Below, in pieces: positions 1 through 8,630 of a stretch of 64,000 nt of DNA. Position 1 is the stretch's first letter. Each line of letters starts with the position of its first letter. The translations under genes and the position numbers were made by a program. The notes beneath the pieces were generated by a model. The model saw only the letters and a program-made list of their open reading frames with translations. It was not told the origin of the DNA and did not search any database. This DNA is from Bin16 sp965206315 (GTDB lineage Bacteria; Chloroflexota; Dehalococcoidia; Lucifugimonadales; Australimonadaceae), in NCBI GenBank assembly GCA_965206315.1, contig OZ242210.1, positions 372,001 through 436,000 of the forward strand, written 5' to 3'.

Positions 1-1
1 C

Positions 2-250
2 TCCGGAGGCCTCTCCGGGCTGGTGAACGGGCTCATCGCGCTGCGTTCCCCCAGCGGACAGCACGGAGCGGCGTTCGGATCGGCGCAACTCGCGCACGCA
101 TTCGGTGTGGCGCTGGGGCCGCTCGCCGGAGGCGCGATGGTCGTCACCTGGGGACTGCGAAGCGTCTTCCTCTTCGAGGTGGCCACTTTCGTCCTGATCC
201 TGCTGGTCGTGGCCGCGCTGCTCGGCGGCCGCAGCGCCCGGGACGACTAG
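2..250 (+). CDS. MFS transporter, C-terminal fragment (runs in from the left edge)
   Basis: Only the last 82 residues are in the window. They form two very hydrophobic helices joined by a Gly-rich segment (GVALGPLAGGAM) followed by a short basic tail (GGRSARDD), the usual end of a 12-helix major facilitator protein. The GPLAGG pattern resembles the Gly-rich helix of drug/sugar exporters. The substrate cannot be told from this fragment. The stop lies 39 bp before coaX on the same strand, with a promoter-like hexamer between them, so co-transcription is uncertain. Confidence 0.7.
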   Translation, partial: SGGLSGLVNGLIALRSPSGQHGAAFGSAQLAHAFGVALGPLAGGAMVVTWGLRSVFLFEVATFVLILLVVAALLGGRSARDD

Positions 251-277
251 CGATAGGGAGCCCGCTCCTGAGGGGCG

Positions 278-283
278 TATAAT
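278..283 (+). promoter_or_regulatory. Perfect -10 hexamer of a probable leaderless coaX promoter
   Basis: TATAAT ends 6 nt before the coaX ATG at 290, and there is no Shine-Dalgarno sequence in that gap. Transcription starting about 7 nt after the hexamer would begin at or beside the start codon. No good -35 box is visible around 255-260. The leaderless reading is inferred. Confidence 0.45.
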
Positions 284-289
284 CTCCCC

Positions 290-1084
290 ATGCTCCTCAC
301 GCTGGACATAGGCAACACGAACATCACCATCGGCGCGTTCGACGGCGACGACCTCGTCGCGAACTGGCGGCTCTCAACCGACTCGCGACGCCTCACTGAC
401 GAGTATGCCCTGCAACTGCGCGAGCTCCTCCCGCTGAAGGGCATCGCATTGAGCGACGTCACCGACGCCGCCCTCTGCAGCGTCGTCCCTCCGCTCACCG
501 GTGTGTTCGAGGATGTCGCGCGCACACTCTTCTCCTGCGACCCTATCGTCGTGGGCGCCGGAACACGCACCGGTATCCGCATCCTGTACCAGAGCCCGCA
601 TGACGTGGGCGCGGACCGCATCGTGGACGCTGCAGCCGCTCTCCACTACTACGGCGGGCCCGCCATCGTTGTCGACCTCGGCACTGCAACGGTCTTCGAC
701 GCTGTGACGGCAGGCGGAGACTACCTCGGTGGGGCAATCTCTGTCGGCGTCGGGCTGGCGGGTGATGCGCTCGCTGCGAACACGTCCATGCTGCGCCGCG
801 TCGACCTCACCGCGCCGGAGCATGCCATCGGCAAGAACACCACTGCCTCCATCAACTCCGGCCTCGTCTTCGGCTTCACCGGGCTTGTCGAGGCGATGGT
901 GCGCCGCTTCCGCGACGAGATGGACGCGCCGGATGCGACAGTCGTCGGCACCGGCGGCCTCGTGCCGCTCATCGCAGAGCAGACCTCGGTATTCGACGTG
1001 GTCGACCCGGAACTGACCCTGCGCGGCCTGCGCCACATCTTCAACCTGAACCGCGAGCCCGCCCAGACCGGAGGCGCGCGATGA
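290..1084 (+). CDS. coaX: Type III pantothenate kinase
   Basis: This enzyme phosphorylates pantothenate in the first step of coenzyme A synthesis, in the cytosol. The 264 residues match the family's usual length. The N-terminal DIGNTNITIG is the ASKHA phosphate-binding loop, GADRIVDAAAA is the conserved pantothenate/dimer segment, and DLGTATVFDAV is the second phosphate motif. The stop overlaps the coaBC start in an ATGA arrangement, so two CoA-pathway enzymes are translationally coupled. There is no ribosome-binding site. A TATAAT hexamer sits 6 nt upstream, consistent with a leaderless transcript. Confidence 0.95.
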   Translation: MLLTLDIGNTNITIGAFDGDDLVANWRLSTDSRRLTDEYALQLRELLPLKGIALSDVTDAALCSVVPPLTGVFEDVARTLFSCDPIVVGAGTRTGIRILYQSPHDVGADRIVDAAAALHYYGGPAIVVDLGTATVFDAVTAGGDYLGGAISVGVGLAGDALAANTSMLRRVDLTAPEHAIGKNTTASINSGLVFGFTGLVEAMVRRFRDEMDAPDATVVGTGGLVPLIAEQTSVFDVVDPELTLRGLRHIFNLNREPAQTGGAR

Positions 1085-2295
1085 GCGGCCCCTTCCACGG
1101 CAAGCGAGTCCTGCTCGGCGTCAGCGGCAGCATCGCCGCATACAAGGCCGCCGACCTCGCCAGCAAGCTCACCCAGGGCAGCGCGAAGGTCGACGTGCTC
1201 ATGACGTACTCCGCGACCCGGTTCGTAACGCCGCTCACCTTCCGCAGCATCACCCATCGTCCGGTGCTGACCGACCTGTTCGACCCCGATTCGCCGGAGG
1301 CGATAGAGCACGTTGCGCTCGCACAGGCCGCGCACATCCTCGTCGTCGCCCCAGCGACGGCCCACATGCTCGCGAAGCTCGCGCTCGGCCTGGCCGACGA
1401 CCCCATCAGCGTGATCGCGCTCGCGACCGGCGCACCGCTGCTCGTCGCCCCCGCGATGGACGCGAACATGTGGGAGCACCCCGCCGTGCGGCAGAACGTG
1501 AACACGCTCTTGGAGCGTGGCGCTGTCATCGTGGGGCCTGGCGAGGGACGGCTCGCCTCCGGACTCACAGGTTGGGGACGGCTCGCCGAGACGCCCGAAC
1601 TGCTCGGACGCATCGCACAGACGCTCGGCGCGAACGGCGACCTGCGTGGGCGGAGCGTCGTCGTCAGCGCGGGGGGTACCCAGGAGCCGCTCGATCCCGT
1701 ACGTGTGCTCACGAACCGCTCCTCCGGCAAGATGGGCTACGCCATCGCGGAGGCCGCGCGGGACCGCGGCGCGAACGTGACGCTTGTCACCGCGCCTGCT
1801 GCGCTCGACCCACCCGTCGGCGTGCGCGTCGAACGGGCCGACACCGCGGAACAGATGCGCGCCGCTGTCCAGGAGGCCGCCTGCTCCGCCGACGCCCTCG
1901 TGATGGCCGCCGCCGTCGCCGACTACCGCCCCGCCGAGACCAGCGACGAAAAGATGAAGAAGGAAACGATGGCAGACATGGTGATCGCGCTGGAGCGCAC
2001 CGAGGACATCATCGCAGCCGCGCCGGACGATATCGTGAAGGTCGCGTTCGCCGCCGAGAGCAGCGGACTGCTGAAGAACGCCCGTGCCAAACTGCGCAGC
2101 AAGGGCGCCCACCTCGTTGCCGCGAACGACATCACGATGCCCGGCGCAGGCTTCGGTTCGGACGACAACAAGGTGTGGCTCGTAGAAGAAAGCGGGGACA
2201 CCGAACTGCCCCTCATGGCAAAATACGACGTAGCGATGGCGATTCTGGACCGTGTGGTCGCACTGCTGGACGCACATCGTCCAAGAGAGAACTAA
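1081..2295 (+). CDS. coaBC: Bifunctional phosphopantothenoylcysteine decarboxylase / phosphopantothenate-cysteine ligase
   Basis: This protein makes 4'-phosphopantetheine from phosphopantothenate and cysteine (CoaB ligase, CoaC flavin-dependent decarboxylase). Residues 1-185 are the flavoprotein half, with GSIAAYKAADL (FMN site) and the expected catalytic His (about His77 in IEHVALAQ). From about 190 comes the ligase half, with SAGGTQEPLDPVR and NRSSGKMGYAIAEA. Length is normal at 404 residues. The flavin-domain motif usually written PxMNxxMW reads PAMDANMW here, so Asn is replaced by Asp. The usual ACG of the substrate flap reads ASG, so its Cys is missing. Both changes occur in other phyla as far as I recall. 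The gene overlaps coaX by 4 nt. Confidence 0.95.
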   Translation: MSGPFHGKRVLLGVSGSIAAYKAADLASKLTQGSAKVDVLMTYSATRFVTPLTFRSITHRPVLTDLFDPDSPEAIEHVALAQAAHILVVAPATAHMLAKLALGLADDPISVIALATGAPLLVAPAMDANMWEHPAVRQNVNTLLERGAVIVGPGEGRLASGLTGWGRLAETPELLGRIAQTLGANGDLRGRSVVVSAGGTQEPLDPVRVLTNRSSGKMGYAIAEAARDRGANVTLVTAPAALDPPVGVRVERADTAEQMRAAVQEAACSADALVMAAAVADYRPAETSDEKMKKETMADMVIALERTEDIIAAAPDDIVKVAFAAESSGLLKNARAKLRSKGAHLVAANDITMPGAGFGSDDNKVWLVEESGDTELPLMAKYDVAMAILDRVVALLDAHRPREN

Positions 2296-2309
2296 GGGGA
2301 GTGGTAACT

Positions 2310-2603
2310 GTGTTTGTCATCGCTGCCATCGCGGCACTGGTCGCAGGCGGGTTCTTCTATTACCGGGCGTACCGCGAGGCCCGCATGTGGCGAGAGGTGC
2401 ACGTCGTGTGGGGGGCGGCCCAGAAAGAGAAGGCCGTGGCAATCCACCACGAGCTGACCCAGCGGGGCATCAGGGCGCAACTCAAGACCACTTCCGCATT
2501 CGACATCACCCGGTCCATGCCCCAGAGTCACGCCTCGATCCGCGTTCACCGTGAGGACTTCACCCGTGCCGCGCAGATCGTCCTCTCGTTCACAAGGGGG
2601 TAG
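2310..2603 (+). CDS. Small membrane-anchored DUF2007-like protein
   Basis: The 97-residue protein starts with one transmembrane helix (about residues 2-18, ending in FFYYRAYREAR). A small soluble domain follows with the pattern AVAIHHELTQRGIRAQL and SIRVHREDFTRAAQIV. This resembles the DUF2007 'putative signal transducing' fold, a PII-like ferredoxin fold of unknown role. The GTG at 2310 was chosen because AAGGGGAG lies 8 nt upstream; an in-frame GTG at 2301 has no such spacing. It follows coaBC by 14 bp and is probably in the same operon. Function is unknown. Confidence 0.75.
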   Translation: MFVIAAIAALVAGGFFYYRAYREARMWREVHVVWGAAQKEKAVAIHHELTQRGIRAQLKTTSAFDITRSMPQSHASIRVHREDFTRAAQIVLSFTRG

Positions 2604-2623
2604 GCGACAGGTAGCACGCAGCA

Positions 2624-3166
2624 TTACTGCGATTCCAGGGTCTGCTCTATCGCTTCCTCGATGCCATCGAGTACTTGCTGAACTGCATCCCGCACCGCGT
2701 CCTCGATGGCTTTCCTCAGGGCCGCATCCGCCTCCGCTATACCTGTCTCTATCTGAGCGTCCAGTAGCGCATCAGCGTCGGTCATCGCAGTCTCGGTTCG
2801 AGCGTTCAGCACAGTATCGACATCGGCTACCGCAGTCTCTATGCGGGAGCCCAGGATGGCATCGGCATCAGCTATGGCAGTCTTGGTTCGAGCACCCAAC
2901 ACGGCATCCGCATCAGCTATTGCGGTGTCTATCCGGGCGCCCAGTACAGCGTCCGCATCAGCTATTGCGGTGTCGATTAGATCTCTCATTACTGTTTCAG
3001 CATCATCTACCGTTCCGTCAATCTGATTGCTCGCGATGAGCGGAGCACCAACCAAGGCTCCGAGAAAGGCGATCAACAGTAGTGACTGTATGACGAATAT
3101 GCCGATGAGTACGCGATGCAGATTCAGCAGCTTCCGCTGAATCTCAATCATCCCTGCTTCTAGCAT
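2624..3166 (-). CDS. Membrane-anchored protein with six 15-residue coiled-coil repeats
   Basis: This 180-residue protein has an amphipathic N-terminus, one strong transmembrane helix at about 19-45, and a soluble tail built from at least six 15-residue units (residues 65-154, consensus xTAIADADAVLGARI). An acidic helix ends the chain. Fifteen residues over four turns is the signature of a right-handed pentadecad coiled coil, so a rod-like oligomer is likely. The DNA shows the same 45-bp periodicity (2705-2974). AGGAGG lies 11 nt before the ATG. It is convergent with the DUF2007-like gene. I do not recognise a named family or function. Confidence 0.7.
   Translation of the reverse strand: MLEAGMIEIQRKLLNLHRVLIGIFVIQSLLLIAFLGALVGAPLIASNQIDGTVDDAETVMRDLIDTAIADADAVLGARIDTAIADADAVLGARTKTAIADADAILGSRIETAVADVDTVLNARTETAMTDADALLDAQIETGIAEADAALRKAIEDAVRDAVQQVLDGIEEAIEQTLESQ
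2705..2974 (-). repeat. 45-bp tandem repeats inside the coiled-coil gene
   Basis: Six units of 45 bp encode the 15-residue repeats. The three units nearest the membrane segment are almost identical, and those toward the C-terminus have diverged. The array looks like expansion by slippage or unequal exchange with an older distal part. Confidence 0.8.
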
Positions 3167-3244
3167 CCTCTTACCTTCCTCCTTCGTAGAGAGGCGATGC
3201 TGACGGCGTCGAATGCGTTAGGAACGACTGCGGGACGGGCGCGC

Positions 3245-4798
3245 TCAGCGGATGCGCGTGTCCTCCGTAACCCGCGGAAGGAGCGCAAGAAGGTCGCTCG
3301 CGAGCATGCCGCCGCTCCCGTTCGCCGCGCTCCAGCGCTCAGCCGCGGCGCCGTGCAGGTACACCCCTGCCACCGCAGCCTCGTAGCGCTCCATCCCCTG
3401 CGCCAGCATGCCGCCGATGACGCCGGCAAGCACGTCGCCCGAGCCTGCCGTGGCGAGCGCGGGGTTCGCGAACGGACTGAGCGCAACGCGACCGTCCGGC
3501 GCCGCGATGACCGTATGCGCGCCCTTGAGCACCACCACCTGACCCCACTGCTCCGCCGACGCCATCGCCGCGCCCCTGCGGTCCGCCTGCACCTCGTGCG
3601 CAGGCCGTCCGAGCAGCCGCCCCATCTCGCCCGGATGCGGCGTCAGCACGGTGGGTACGGCGAGCATCGACGGCCAGCCGTAGATGTTAGCGAGGATGTT
3701 CAGCGCGTCCGCGTCCAGCACGACCGGCGTAGGCACCGCAGGCTCGGTGAGCAGCAGCGCGCGCAGGAACGCAGCCGACGACTCGTCCGCTCCCATGCCT
3801 GGTCCGACCACGGCTGCGGAAGCAGCATTCAGCACCTCTCGGGCAGTCCCTGCCGCCTCAGGAGACGCTCCACCATCCGGCGTCTCCGCCAGCGGCGTGT
3901 GCACCTGTTCGATGAGTCGCGCGGCCGCGATGCGGCTCACGTCCTCGGGGGCGGCAAGGTTGACGAGCCCGGCCCCCACGCGATACGCCGCGGACGCCGC
4001 CAGCACCGGTGCGCCGACGTACCGCCGGTGCCCCCCCACGACGAGTACGTTCCCGAAACTCCCCTTATGTCCGTCCGCGGAGCGGGACGGCAACAGGCCG
4101 CCTGTGAGCGAAGCGTCCACGAGGTCGAGCGGCAGCCCGTAGTCGATGTTCTCCGGCAAGCCGATGGAGAGCGTTTCGAGCGTTCCCACGCGCGCGGCTC
4201 CCGGGAACTGCAGCAGGCCGACTTTCGGCGCGCCCAGCGCAAGCGTCACGTCTGCGGGGAAGCAGGCGTCGTCGCACTCGCCGGTGTCCGCATCGATGCC
4301 TGTGGGAAGATCGAGCGCAGCGAACACCGGCCGCTGGGAGTGCGCCTTCATCTCACCCACCGACTCGAAGATCGCCCGCAGGACCGGATCGAGGCCCGGG
4401 TGCGCGCCGATGCCGAGCACCGCGTCCAGCACGAGGTCGGCGAGCGAGACGTAGCTCCCCAACTGCCAGCACTCGAGGTCTTCCGACGCCTCAACCACAC
4501 GGCAACGGCGCTCGCGGCACTCCTCGAATTTGTCCTCACGCCGTCGCGCCGTCGTCATGTAGAGCGTCACCACCGCTCCCCAGTCCGCCAGGTATCGCGC
4601 CGCGACCATTCCGTCGCCGCCGTTGTTCCCCGGCCCCACCAACACGACGATACGCTTGCTCCGTACGCCATCGAGCCGGTGCGCGATGCTGCGCGCGACC
4701 GCAAGCCCCGCGCTCTCCATCAGTGATTCTGCCGGAACCCCCGCCTCCGCCGCACGCGACTCCAGAAGCCGCATCTCCTCCGAGGTGACGACCTTCAA
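3245..4798 (-). CDS. nnr: Bifunctional NAD(P)H-hydrate epimerase / ADP-dependent dehydratase
   Basis: This enzyme repairs hydrated NADH and NADPH. The N-terminal YjeF_N epimerase half has GPGNNGGDGMVAARYL and LDLPTGIDADTG. The C-terminal ribokinase-like dehydratase half has GHKGSFGNVLVVGG, TPHPGEMGRLLG and the catalytic NPALATAGSGDVLAGVIGG. The length of 517 residues fits the fused form. The reading frame is open further upstream, but homologs begin at MKVVT-EEM. That places the start at a TTG (4798-4796) overlapping the acpS stop as TTGA, which implies translational coupling to acpS. Confidence 0.92.
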   Translation of the reverse strand: MKVVTSEEMRLLESRAAEAGVPAESLMESAGLAVARSIAHRLDGVRSKRIVVLVGPGNNGGDGMVAARYLADWGAVVTLYMTTARRREDKFEECRERRCRVVEASEDLECWQLGSYVSLADLVLDAVLGIGAHPGLDPVLRAIFESVGEMKAHSQRPVFAALDLPTGIDADTGECDDACFPADVTLALGAPKVGLLQFPGAARVGTLETLSIGLPENIDYGLPLDLVDASLTGGLLPSRSADGHKGSFGNVLVVGGHRRYVGAPVLAASAAYRVGAGLVNLAAPEDVSRIAAARLIEQVHTPLAETPDGGASPEAAGTAREVLNAASAAVVGPGMGADESSAAFLRALLLTEPAVPTPVVLDADALNILANIYGWPSMLAVPTVLTPHPGEMGRLLGRPAHEVQADRRGAAMASAEQWGQVVVLKGAHTVIAAPDGRVALSPFANPALATAGSGDVLAGVIGGMLAQGMERYEAAVAGVYLHGAAAERWSAANGSGGMLASDLLALLPRVTEDTRIR

Positions 4799-5178
4799 GA
4801 GAGACGCCCCACGACCGACGCCACCGCATAGGAGCGCGAATGTGAGAGGCTCACCGCCAGCCGGTCTATGCCAAGCTTCCGCGCGCGGGCGTCCGCCCTG
4901 CCGTGCAGCGCTATCTCCGGCTCGCCGCTGCGCTTCCGCGTCACCTCCACCTCGCGCCACCCGACGCCGCGCGTGCCGGTACCCAATGCCTTCATCGTCG
5001 CCTCTTTCGCGGCGAACCGCGCAGCCAGTTGCGGCGTGCGTCCGCGGCAGTAAGCAATCTCATTCTCGGTATAGACGCGCTCCAGGAACCGCGTTCCGAA
5101 ACGCTCCAGCGCCGCCGCGATGCGGTCTATCTCGATCATGTCCACGCCGACGGAGATGTCCTGCACCGTTCCCTCCAT
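4795..5178 (-). CDS. acpS: Holo-[acyl-carrier-protein] synthase
   Basis: AcpS transfers 4'-phosphopantetheine from CoA to acyl carrier protein. The 127 residues contain the family signatures GVDMIEIDRIAAAL (metal-binding Asp) and RFAAKEATMKALGTG. The end has the usual SLSHSRSYAVASVV. The ATG at 5178 has no clear ribosome-binding site. An in-frame GTG at 5166 is preceded by GGAGGG and would give the family's usual short N-terminus, so the start is ambiguous by four residues. It is coupled to nnr downstream and divergent from folD. Confidence 0.93.
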   Translation of the reverse strand: MEGTVQDISVGVDMIEIDRIAAALERFGTRFLERVYTENEIAYCRGRTPQLAARFAAKEATMKALGTGTRGVGWREVEVTRKRSGEPEIALHGRADARARKLGIDRLAVSLSHSRSYAVASVVGRLS

Positions 5179-5252
5179 CTGAAACGCATCATATCAGCCC
5201 CACCGTTCACCGGCTGTTATCATCTGACGCATCCCCGCCGGAGGCGACGCCC

Positions 5253-6146
5253 GTGACCGCGACCGTTATCGATGGCAAGCAGATGGCCGAGGAGATCCGA
5301 GGCGAAGTGGCTGACGAGACGCGCGCATTCAAGGAGCGCTCCGGGATAACGCCAGGCCTCGCGGCCGTGCTCGTCGGCGAAGACCCAGCCTCGGCCGTCT
5401 ATGTGCGCAACAAGCGCCGCGCGTGCGACGAGGCAGACATGTTCAGCGAGACGTTCGAGCTGCCGGCGGAGACCTCGCAGGAAGAGCTGATCGCGCTCGT
5501 GCGGCAACTCAACGCCGACCCCCGCTTCCACGGCATCCTCGTTCAACTTCCGCTGCCCCCTCATATCGAGGAGCGGGAGGTCATCCTCTCCATAGACCCG
5601 GACAAGGACGTTGATGGGATGCACCCCATCAACGGCGGACGGCTACTGGAGGGCAACCCCCGGTTCCTCCCCGCGACCCCCGCGGGCGTGCAGCAGATGC
5701 TCGTGCGCTCCAGTAACGACCCCGGCGGCAAGCACGTCGTCATCGTGGGACGCAGCAACATCGTGGGTAAGCCGCTCTCCGTTCTGCTCATGCAGAAGGC
5801 TCCCGGCGCGAACGCCACGGTCACTGTCTGCCATACCGGAACGCGCGACCTCGCAGCCCTTACCCGCCAAGCGGATGTAGTCGTCGCCGCGATAGGCAGG
5901 CCCCGAGCACTCACCGCGGACATGGTTGCCGACGGCGCGGTCGTCATCGACGTCGGCATCAACCGCGTGGACGACGCGACACGGAAGTCCGGCTACCGAC
6001 TCGTGGGGGACGTGGACTACGACGCGGTCGCGGAGAAGGTGTCGGCCCTCACGCCCGTGCCCGGCGGCGTGGGGCCAATGACTATCGCCATGCTGCTCAC
6101 GAACACGCTTCGCGCAGCGCGCCTCTCGGCCGGTGAGACTCTTTAA
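5253..6146 (+). CDS. folD: Methylenetetrahydrofolate dehydrogenase / methenyltetrahydrofolate cyclohydrolase
   Basis: FolD interconverts 5,10-methylene-, methenyl- and 10-formyl-tetrahydrofolate using NADP. The 297 residues show the catalytic YVRNK (Tyr-x3-Lys), GILVQLPLPPHI, DPDKDVDGMHP, the dinucleotide-binding VVIVGRSNIVGKPLSVLL and the C-terminal PVPGGVGPMTIAMLL. The open frame extends far upstream, but the GTG at 5253 is chosen because CGGAGG lies 8 nt before it and the protein then begins at the family's normal position. The usual PCTP loop reads PATP. Confidence 0.95.
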   Translation: MTATVIDGKQMAEEIRGEVADETRAFKERSGITPGLAAVLVGEDPASAVYVRNKRRACDEADMFSETFELPAETSQEELIALVRQLNADPRFHGILVQLPLPPHIEEREVILSIDPDKDVDGMHPINGGRLLEGNPRFLPATPAGVQQMLVRSSNDPGGKHVVIVGRSNIVGKPLSVLLMQKAPGANATVTVCHTGTRDLAALTRQADVVVAAIGRPRALTADMVADGAVVIDVGINRVDDATRKSGYRLVGDVDYDAVAEKVSALTPVPGGVGPMTIAMLLTNTLRAARLSAGETL

Positions 6147-6153
6147 GCGCGGC

Positions 6154-6615
6154 CTACCGCACCTCGAACAGCGACTCGACCTCGACCGCTGCGCCGCCCG
6201 GCAGCGACCCCGCGCCGTAGGCCACACGCGCGTGCCGTCCCGCCTCGCCGAAGACCGCCACCATCAGGTCGGAGAAGCCGTTGATCACCTGCGGCTGCTG
6301 CGTGTAGTCCGGGGTCGCGTTCACCAGCCCCATCACCCGCACGACCCGCACGACGTTGTCGAGGTCGCCGATCTCCCGTTTCGCCACCGCTAGCGCGGAG
6401 AGCCCGCAGATCCGGGCCGCGTTGTAAGCGTCGTCCACGTCCATGTCCGCGCCCACCTTGCCGGTAATCATCGCCCCGTCCGCGTCGCGCGGCACCTGGC
6501 CCGCCACGTACAGCAGGTTGCCCGTACGCACGGCGGGAATATAGTTCGCCACCGGGGTCGACACCTGAGGCAACTCCAACCCCAACTCCTTCAAGCGGTC
6601 CTCGGCAACTGACAC
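6154..6615 (-). CDS. RidA/YjgF-family protein
   Basis: This 153-residue protein has the Rid-family core: NYIPAVRTGNLLYVAGQVPRD near the start, AARICGLSALA in the middle and HARVAYGAGSLPGGAAVEVESLFEV at the end. Its length and the long insertion fit the subgroup that differs from archetypal RidA enamine/imine deaminase, and the Arg of the canonical SRVAV motif is not obvious here. GTG at 6615 is chosen because a GAGGTG site lies about 8 nt upstream; longer in-frame versions add a Cys-rich tail unlike the family. It is convergent with folD and divergent from the acyl-CoA synthetase. Confidence 0.85.
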   Translation of the reverse strand: MSVAEDRLKELGLELPQVSTPVANYIPAVRTGNLLYVAGQVPRDADGAMITGKVGADMDVDDAYNAARICGLSALAVAKREIGDLDNVVRVVRVMGLVNATPDYTQQPQVINGFSDLMVAVFGEAGRHARVAYGAGSLPGGAAVEVESLFEVR

Positions 6616-6749
6616 GGCACAACACCTCATCGGAGATCGGGGCATCGTCGCCCCACACGACGATGATAGCACCCGGCGCGACCAGCCCCCACGACCACGC
6701 CGCGATGCGTAGAATAGCGCCGCATCCCGCCGACCCGCGGAGGCTACGC

Positions 6750-8369
6750 ATGGAGAACAGTGTCTTCTACCAGAACCTGGAGCCGTTCTCGTTCCTGGAA
6801 CGGAGCGCGTTCGTCTACCCGGACAAACCCGCCGTCATCTACAACGAGCGCGTCTACACCTACCGCGAGCTGCGCGATCGCGTGAACCGGCTCGCCGGAG
6901 CGCTCAAGAATGTGGGTGTCGGCAGGGGCGACCGTGTCGCCTTCATCGTCCCGAACCTCCCGCCGCTGCTGGAGGGGCACTACGGCCCCATGAGCATCGG
7001 CGCAGCGCTCGTCGCCATCAACACCCGCCTCTCCCCGCGCGAGATCGCCTACATCCTCAACCACTCGAAGGCGAAGGTGCTCGTGTTCGACTCCGAGTTC
7101 GCCCCCACCGTCCGCGCGGTGCGGGACGAGGTCCCCGGCGTGTCGCTCTACGTGCAGGTCGTGGACGAGGTCCCGCGCGCGGACGACATCCCCGGCCCCG
7201 AGTACGAGGAGTTCCTTGCGTCAGCGCCGGACGGCGAGCACCGCGACCCCATCGCCTCCGAGATGGACATCATCACCGTCAACTACACCTCCGGCACCAC
7301 CGGTATGCCCAAGGGCGTGCAGTACCACGCCCGCGGCGCCTACCTCAACGCCCTCGGTGAGGTCATCGAGACCGGGCTGAACTGGCGCAGCGTCTACCTC
7401 TGGACGCTCCCCATGTTCCACTGCAACGGCTGGTGCCACACGTGGGCCGTCACCGCGGTGGGCGGGACGCACGTCTGCCTGCGCCGCGTCGACCCCGCAG
7501 AGGTCTACCGGCTCATCGAGCGGCACGGCGTCACGAACATGTGCGGCGCGCCGACCGTGCTCACGGGCATGTACTCCTCTCCCGCGGCAGAGGGGCAGGA
7601 CCTCTCCGGCCTCACCATCGCGACCGGCGGCGCGCCCCCGGCACCCCAGGTCGTCCGCACGATGGAGGGCATGGGCGCGAACATCATCCACCTCTACGGC
7701 CTTACCGAGACCTACGGCCCCATCACGCTGTGCGTGCCCCAACTTGCGTGGGACGACATGACATCGGAGGAGCGCGCCTTCGCCAAGGCGAAGCAGGGGG
7801 TGCCCTACGTCCACGCGGGAACGGGTCTGCGCGTCGTCGACGAGCAGATGAACGACGTGCCCCGCGACGGCGAGACGATGGGCGAGGTCGTCATGCGCTC
7901 GAACGGCGTCATGTCCGGCTACCTGGACGACCCTGACGCCACGGCGAAGGCGTTCTCGGGCGGCTGGTTCCACTCCGGCGACCTCGGCGTCTGGCACCCG
8001 GACGGCCAGATCGAGCTGAAGGACCGTGCGAAGGACGTCATCATCTCCGGCGGCGAGAACATCTCCAGCCAGGAGGTCGAAAAGGTCATCATGGAGCACC
8101 CCGGCGTGCTCGAGGTCTCCGTGATTGCGGTGCCGGACGACCGCTGGGGCGAGACGCCCAAGGCGTTCATCACGCTGCGCGAGGGCGCCACGCTGACCGC
8201 CGAGGAGGTTACCGCCTTCTGCCGCGACCGCATCGCGCACTTCAAGGCGCCGCGCCACGTCGAGTTCGGCGACCTCCCCAAGACCGCGACGGGCAAGATC
8301 CAGAAGTACGTCCTGCGCGAGCGCGAGTGGGCAGGCCGTGAATCCCGCGTGCAGGGGTCGCAGCGGTAG
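6750..8369 (+). CDS. Acyl-CoA synthetase (AMP-forming), medium/long-chain type
   Basis: The enzyme activates a carboxylic acid with ATP and ligates it to CoA. The 539 residues carry the P-loop YTSGTTGMPKGV, the YGLTETYGP motif, the hinge and AMP-contacting segment HSGDLGVWHPDGQIELKDR, GGENISSQEVE, and the C-terminal catalytic Lys in KTATGKIQK. The best match by eye is the fatty-acyl/aryl-acyl ligase group; the exact substrate is not readable. The ATG at 6750 has GCGGAGG 6 nt upstream. Nearby aromatic-catabolism genes suggest a role activating degradation products, which is inference. Confidence 0.9.
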   Translation: MENSVFYQNLEPFSFLERSAFVYPDKPAVIYNERVYTYRELRDRVNRLAGALKNVGVGRGDRVAFIVPNLPPLLEGHYGPMSIGAALVAINTRLSPREIAYILNHSKAKVLVFDSEFAPTVRAVRDEVPGVSLYVQVVDEVPRADDIPGPEYEEFLASAPDGEHRDPIASEMDIITVNYTSGTTGMPKGVQYHARGAYLNALGEVIETGLNWRSVYLWTLPMFHCNGWCHTWAVTAVGGTHVCLRRVDPAEVYRLIERHGVTNMCGAPTVLTGMYSSPAAEGQDLSGLTIATGGAPPAPQVVRTMEGMGANIIHLYGLTETYGPITLCVPQLAWDDMTSEERAFAKAKQGVPYVHAGTGLRVVDEQMNDVPRDGETMGEVVMRSNGVMSGYLDDPDATAKAFSGGWFHSGDLGVWHPDGQIELKDRAKDVIISGGENISSQEVEKVIMEHPGVLEVSVIAVPDDRWGETPKAFITLREGATLTAEEVTAFCRDRIAHFKAPRHVEFGDLPKTATGKIQKYVLREREWAGRESRVQGSQR

Positions 8370-8423
8370 GTGTGTGCTACGATGACCGAGGTGGAACCAC
8401 GGTTCTTGCGGGAGCGATTGGCA

Positions 8424-8630
8424 ATGAAACGGACGTTTACAGCGAGCGTGTGGCAGGAAGGGCAGTGGTACGTGGCGCAGGCGTTGGAGACCGACGTAGC
8501 GAGCCAGGGTGAGTCCGTCGATGAGGCGCTCGCAAACCTGCGGGAGGCGCTGGAACTTCACTTCGAATCGCCCGTTCCGTCATCTGCGCCTGACCTTCGC
8601 CACATCGAGGTAGAGGTTGCCGCCGGTTAG
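8424..8630 (+). CDS. hicB: HicB-family antitoxin-like protein
   Basis: The 68-residue protein has the HicB partial RNase-H-like fold: MKRTFTASVWQEGQWYVAQALETDVASQG, then SVDEALANLREALELHFE. It is the short form with no added DNA-binding domain. ATG 8424 is preceded by GGGAGCG; the frame is open 18 codons further. It should neutralise the HicA toxin encoded immediately downstream, and the two frames overlap by 14 nt. The order antitoxin-then-toxin is the reverse of the textbook hicAB order. Confidence 0.85.
   Translation: MKRTFTASVWQEGQWYVAQALETDVASQGESVDEALANLREALELHFESPVPSSAPDLRHIEVEVAAG

Noticed and set aside
3197..4726. Long plus-strand ORF (509 codons) opposite nnr
   Set aside because: Arg/His/Pro-rich with no motif; it is the complement of a well-supported bifunctional nnr gene. 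GC-rich DNA gives many such shadows.
4799..4960. N-terminal extension of nnr
   Set aside because: The extension overlaps acpS in another frame and is Arg/Gly-rich. Homologs start at the TTG at 4798.
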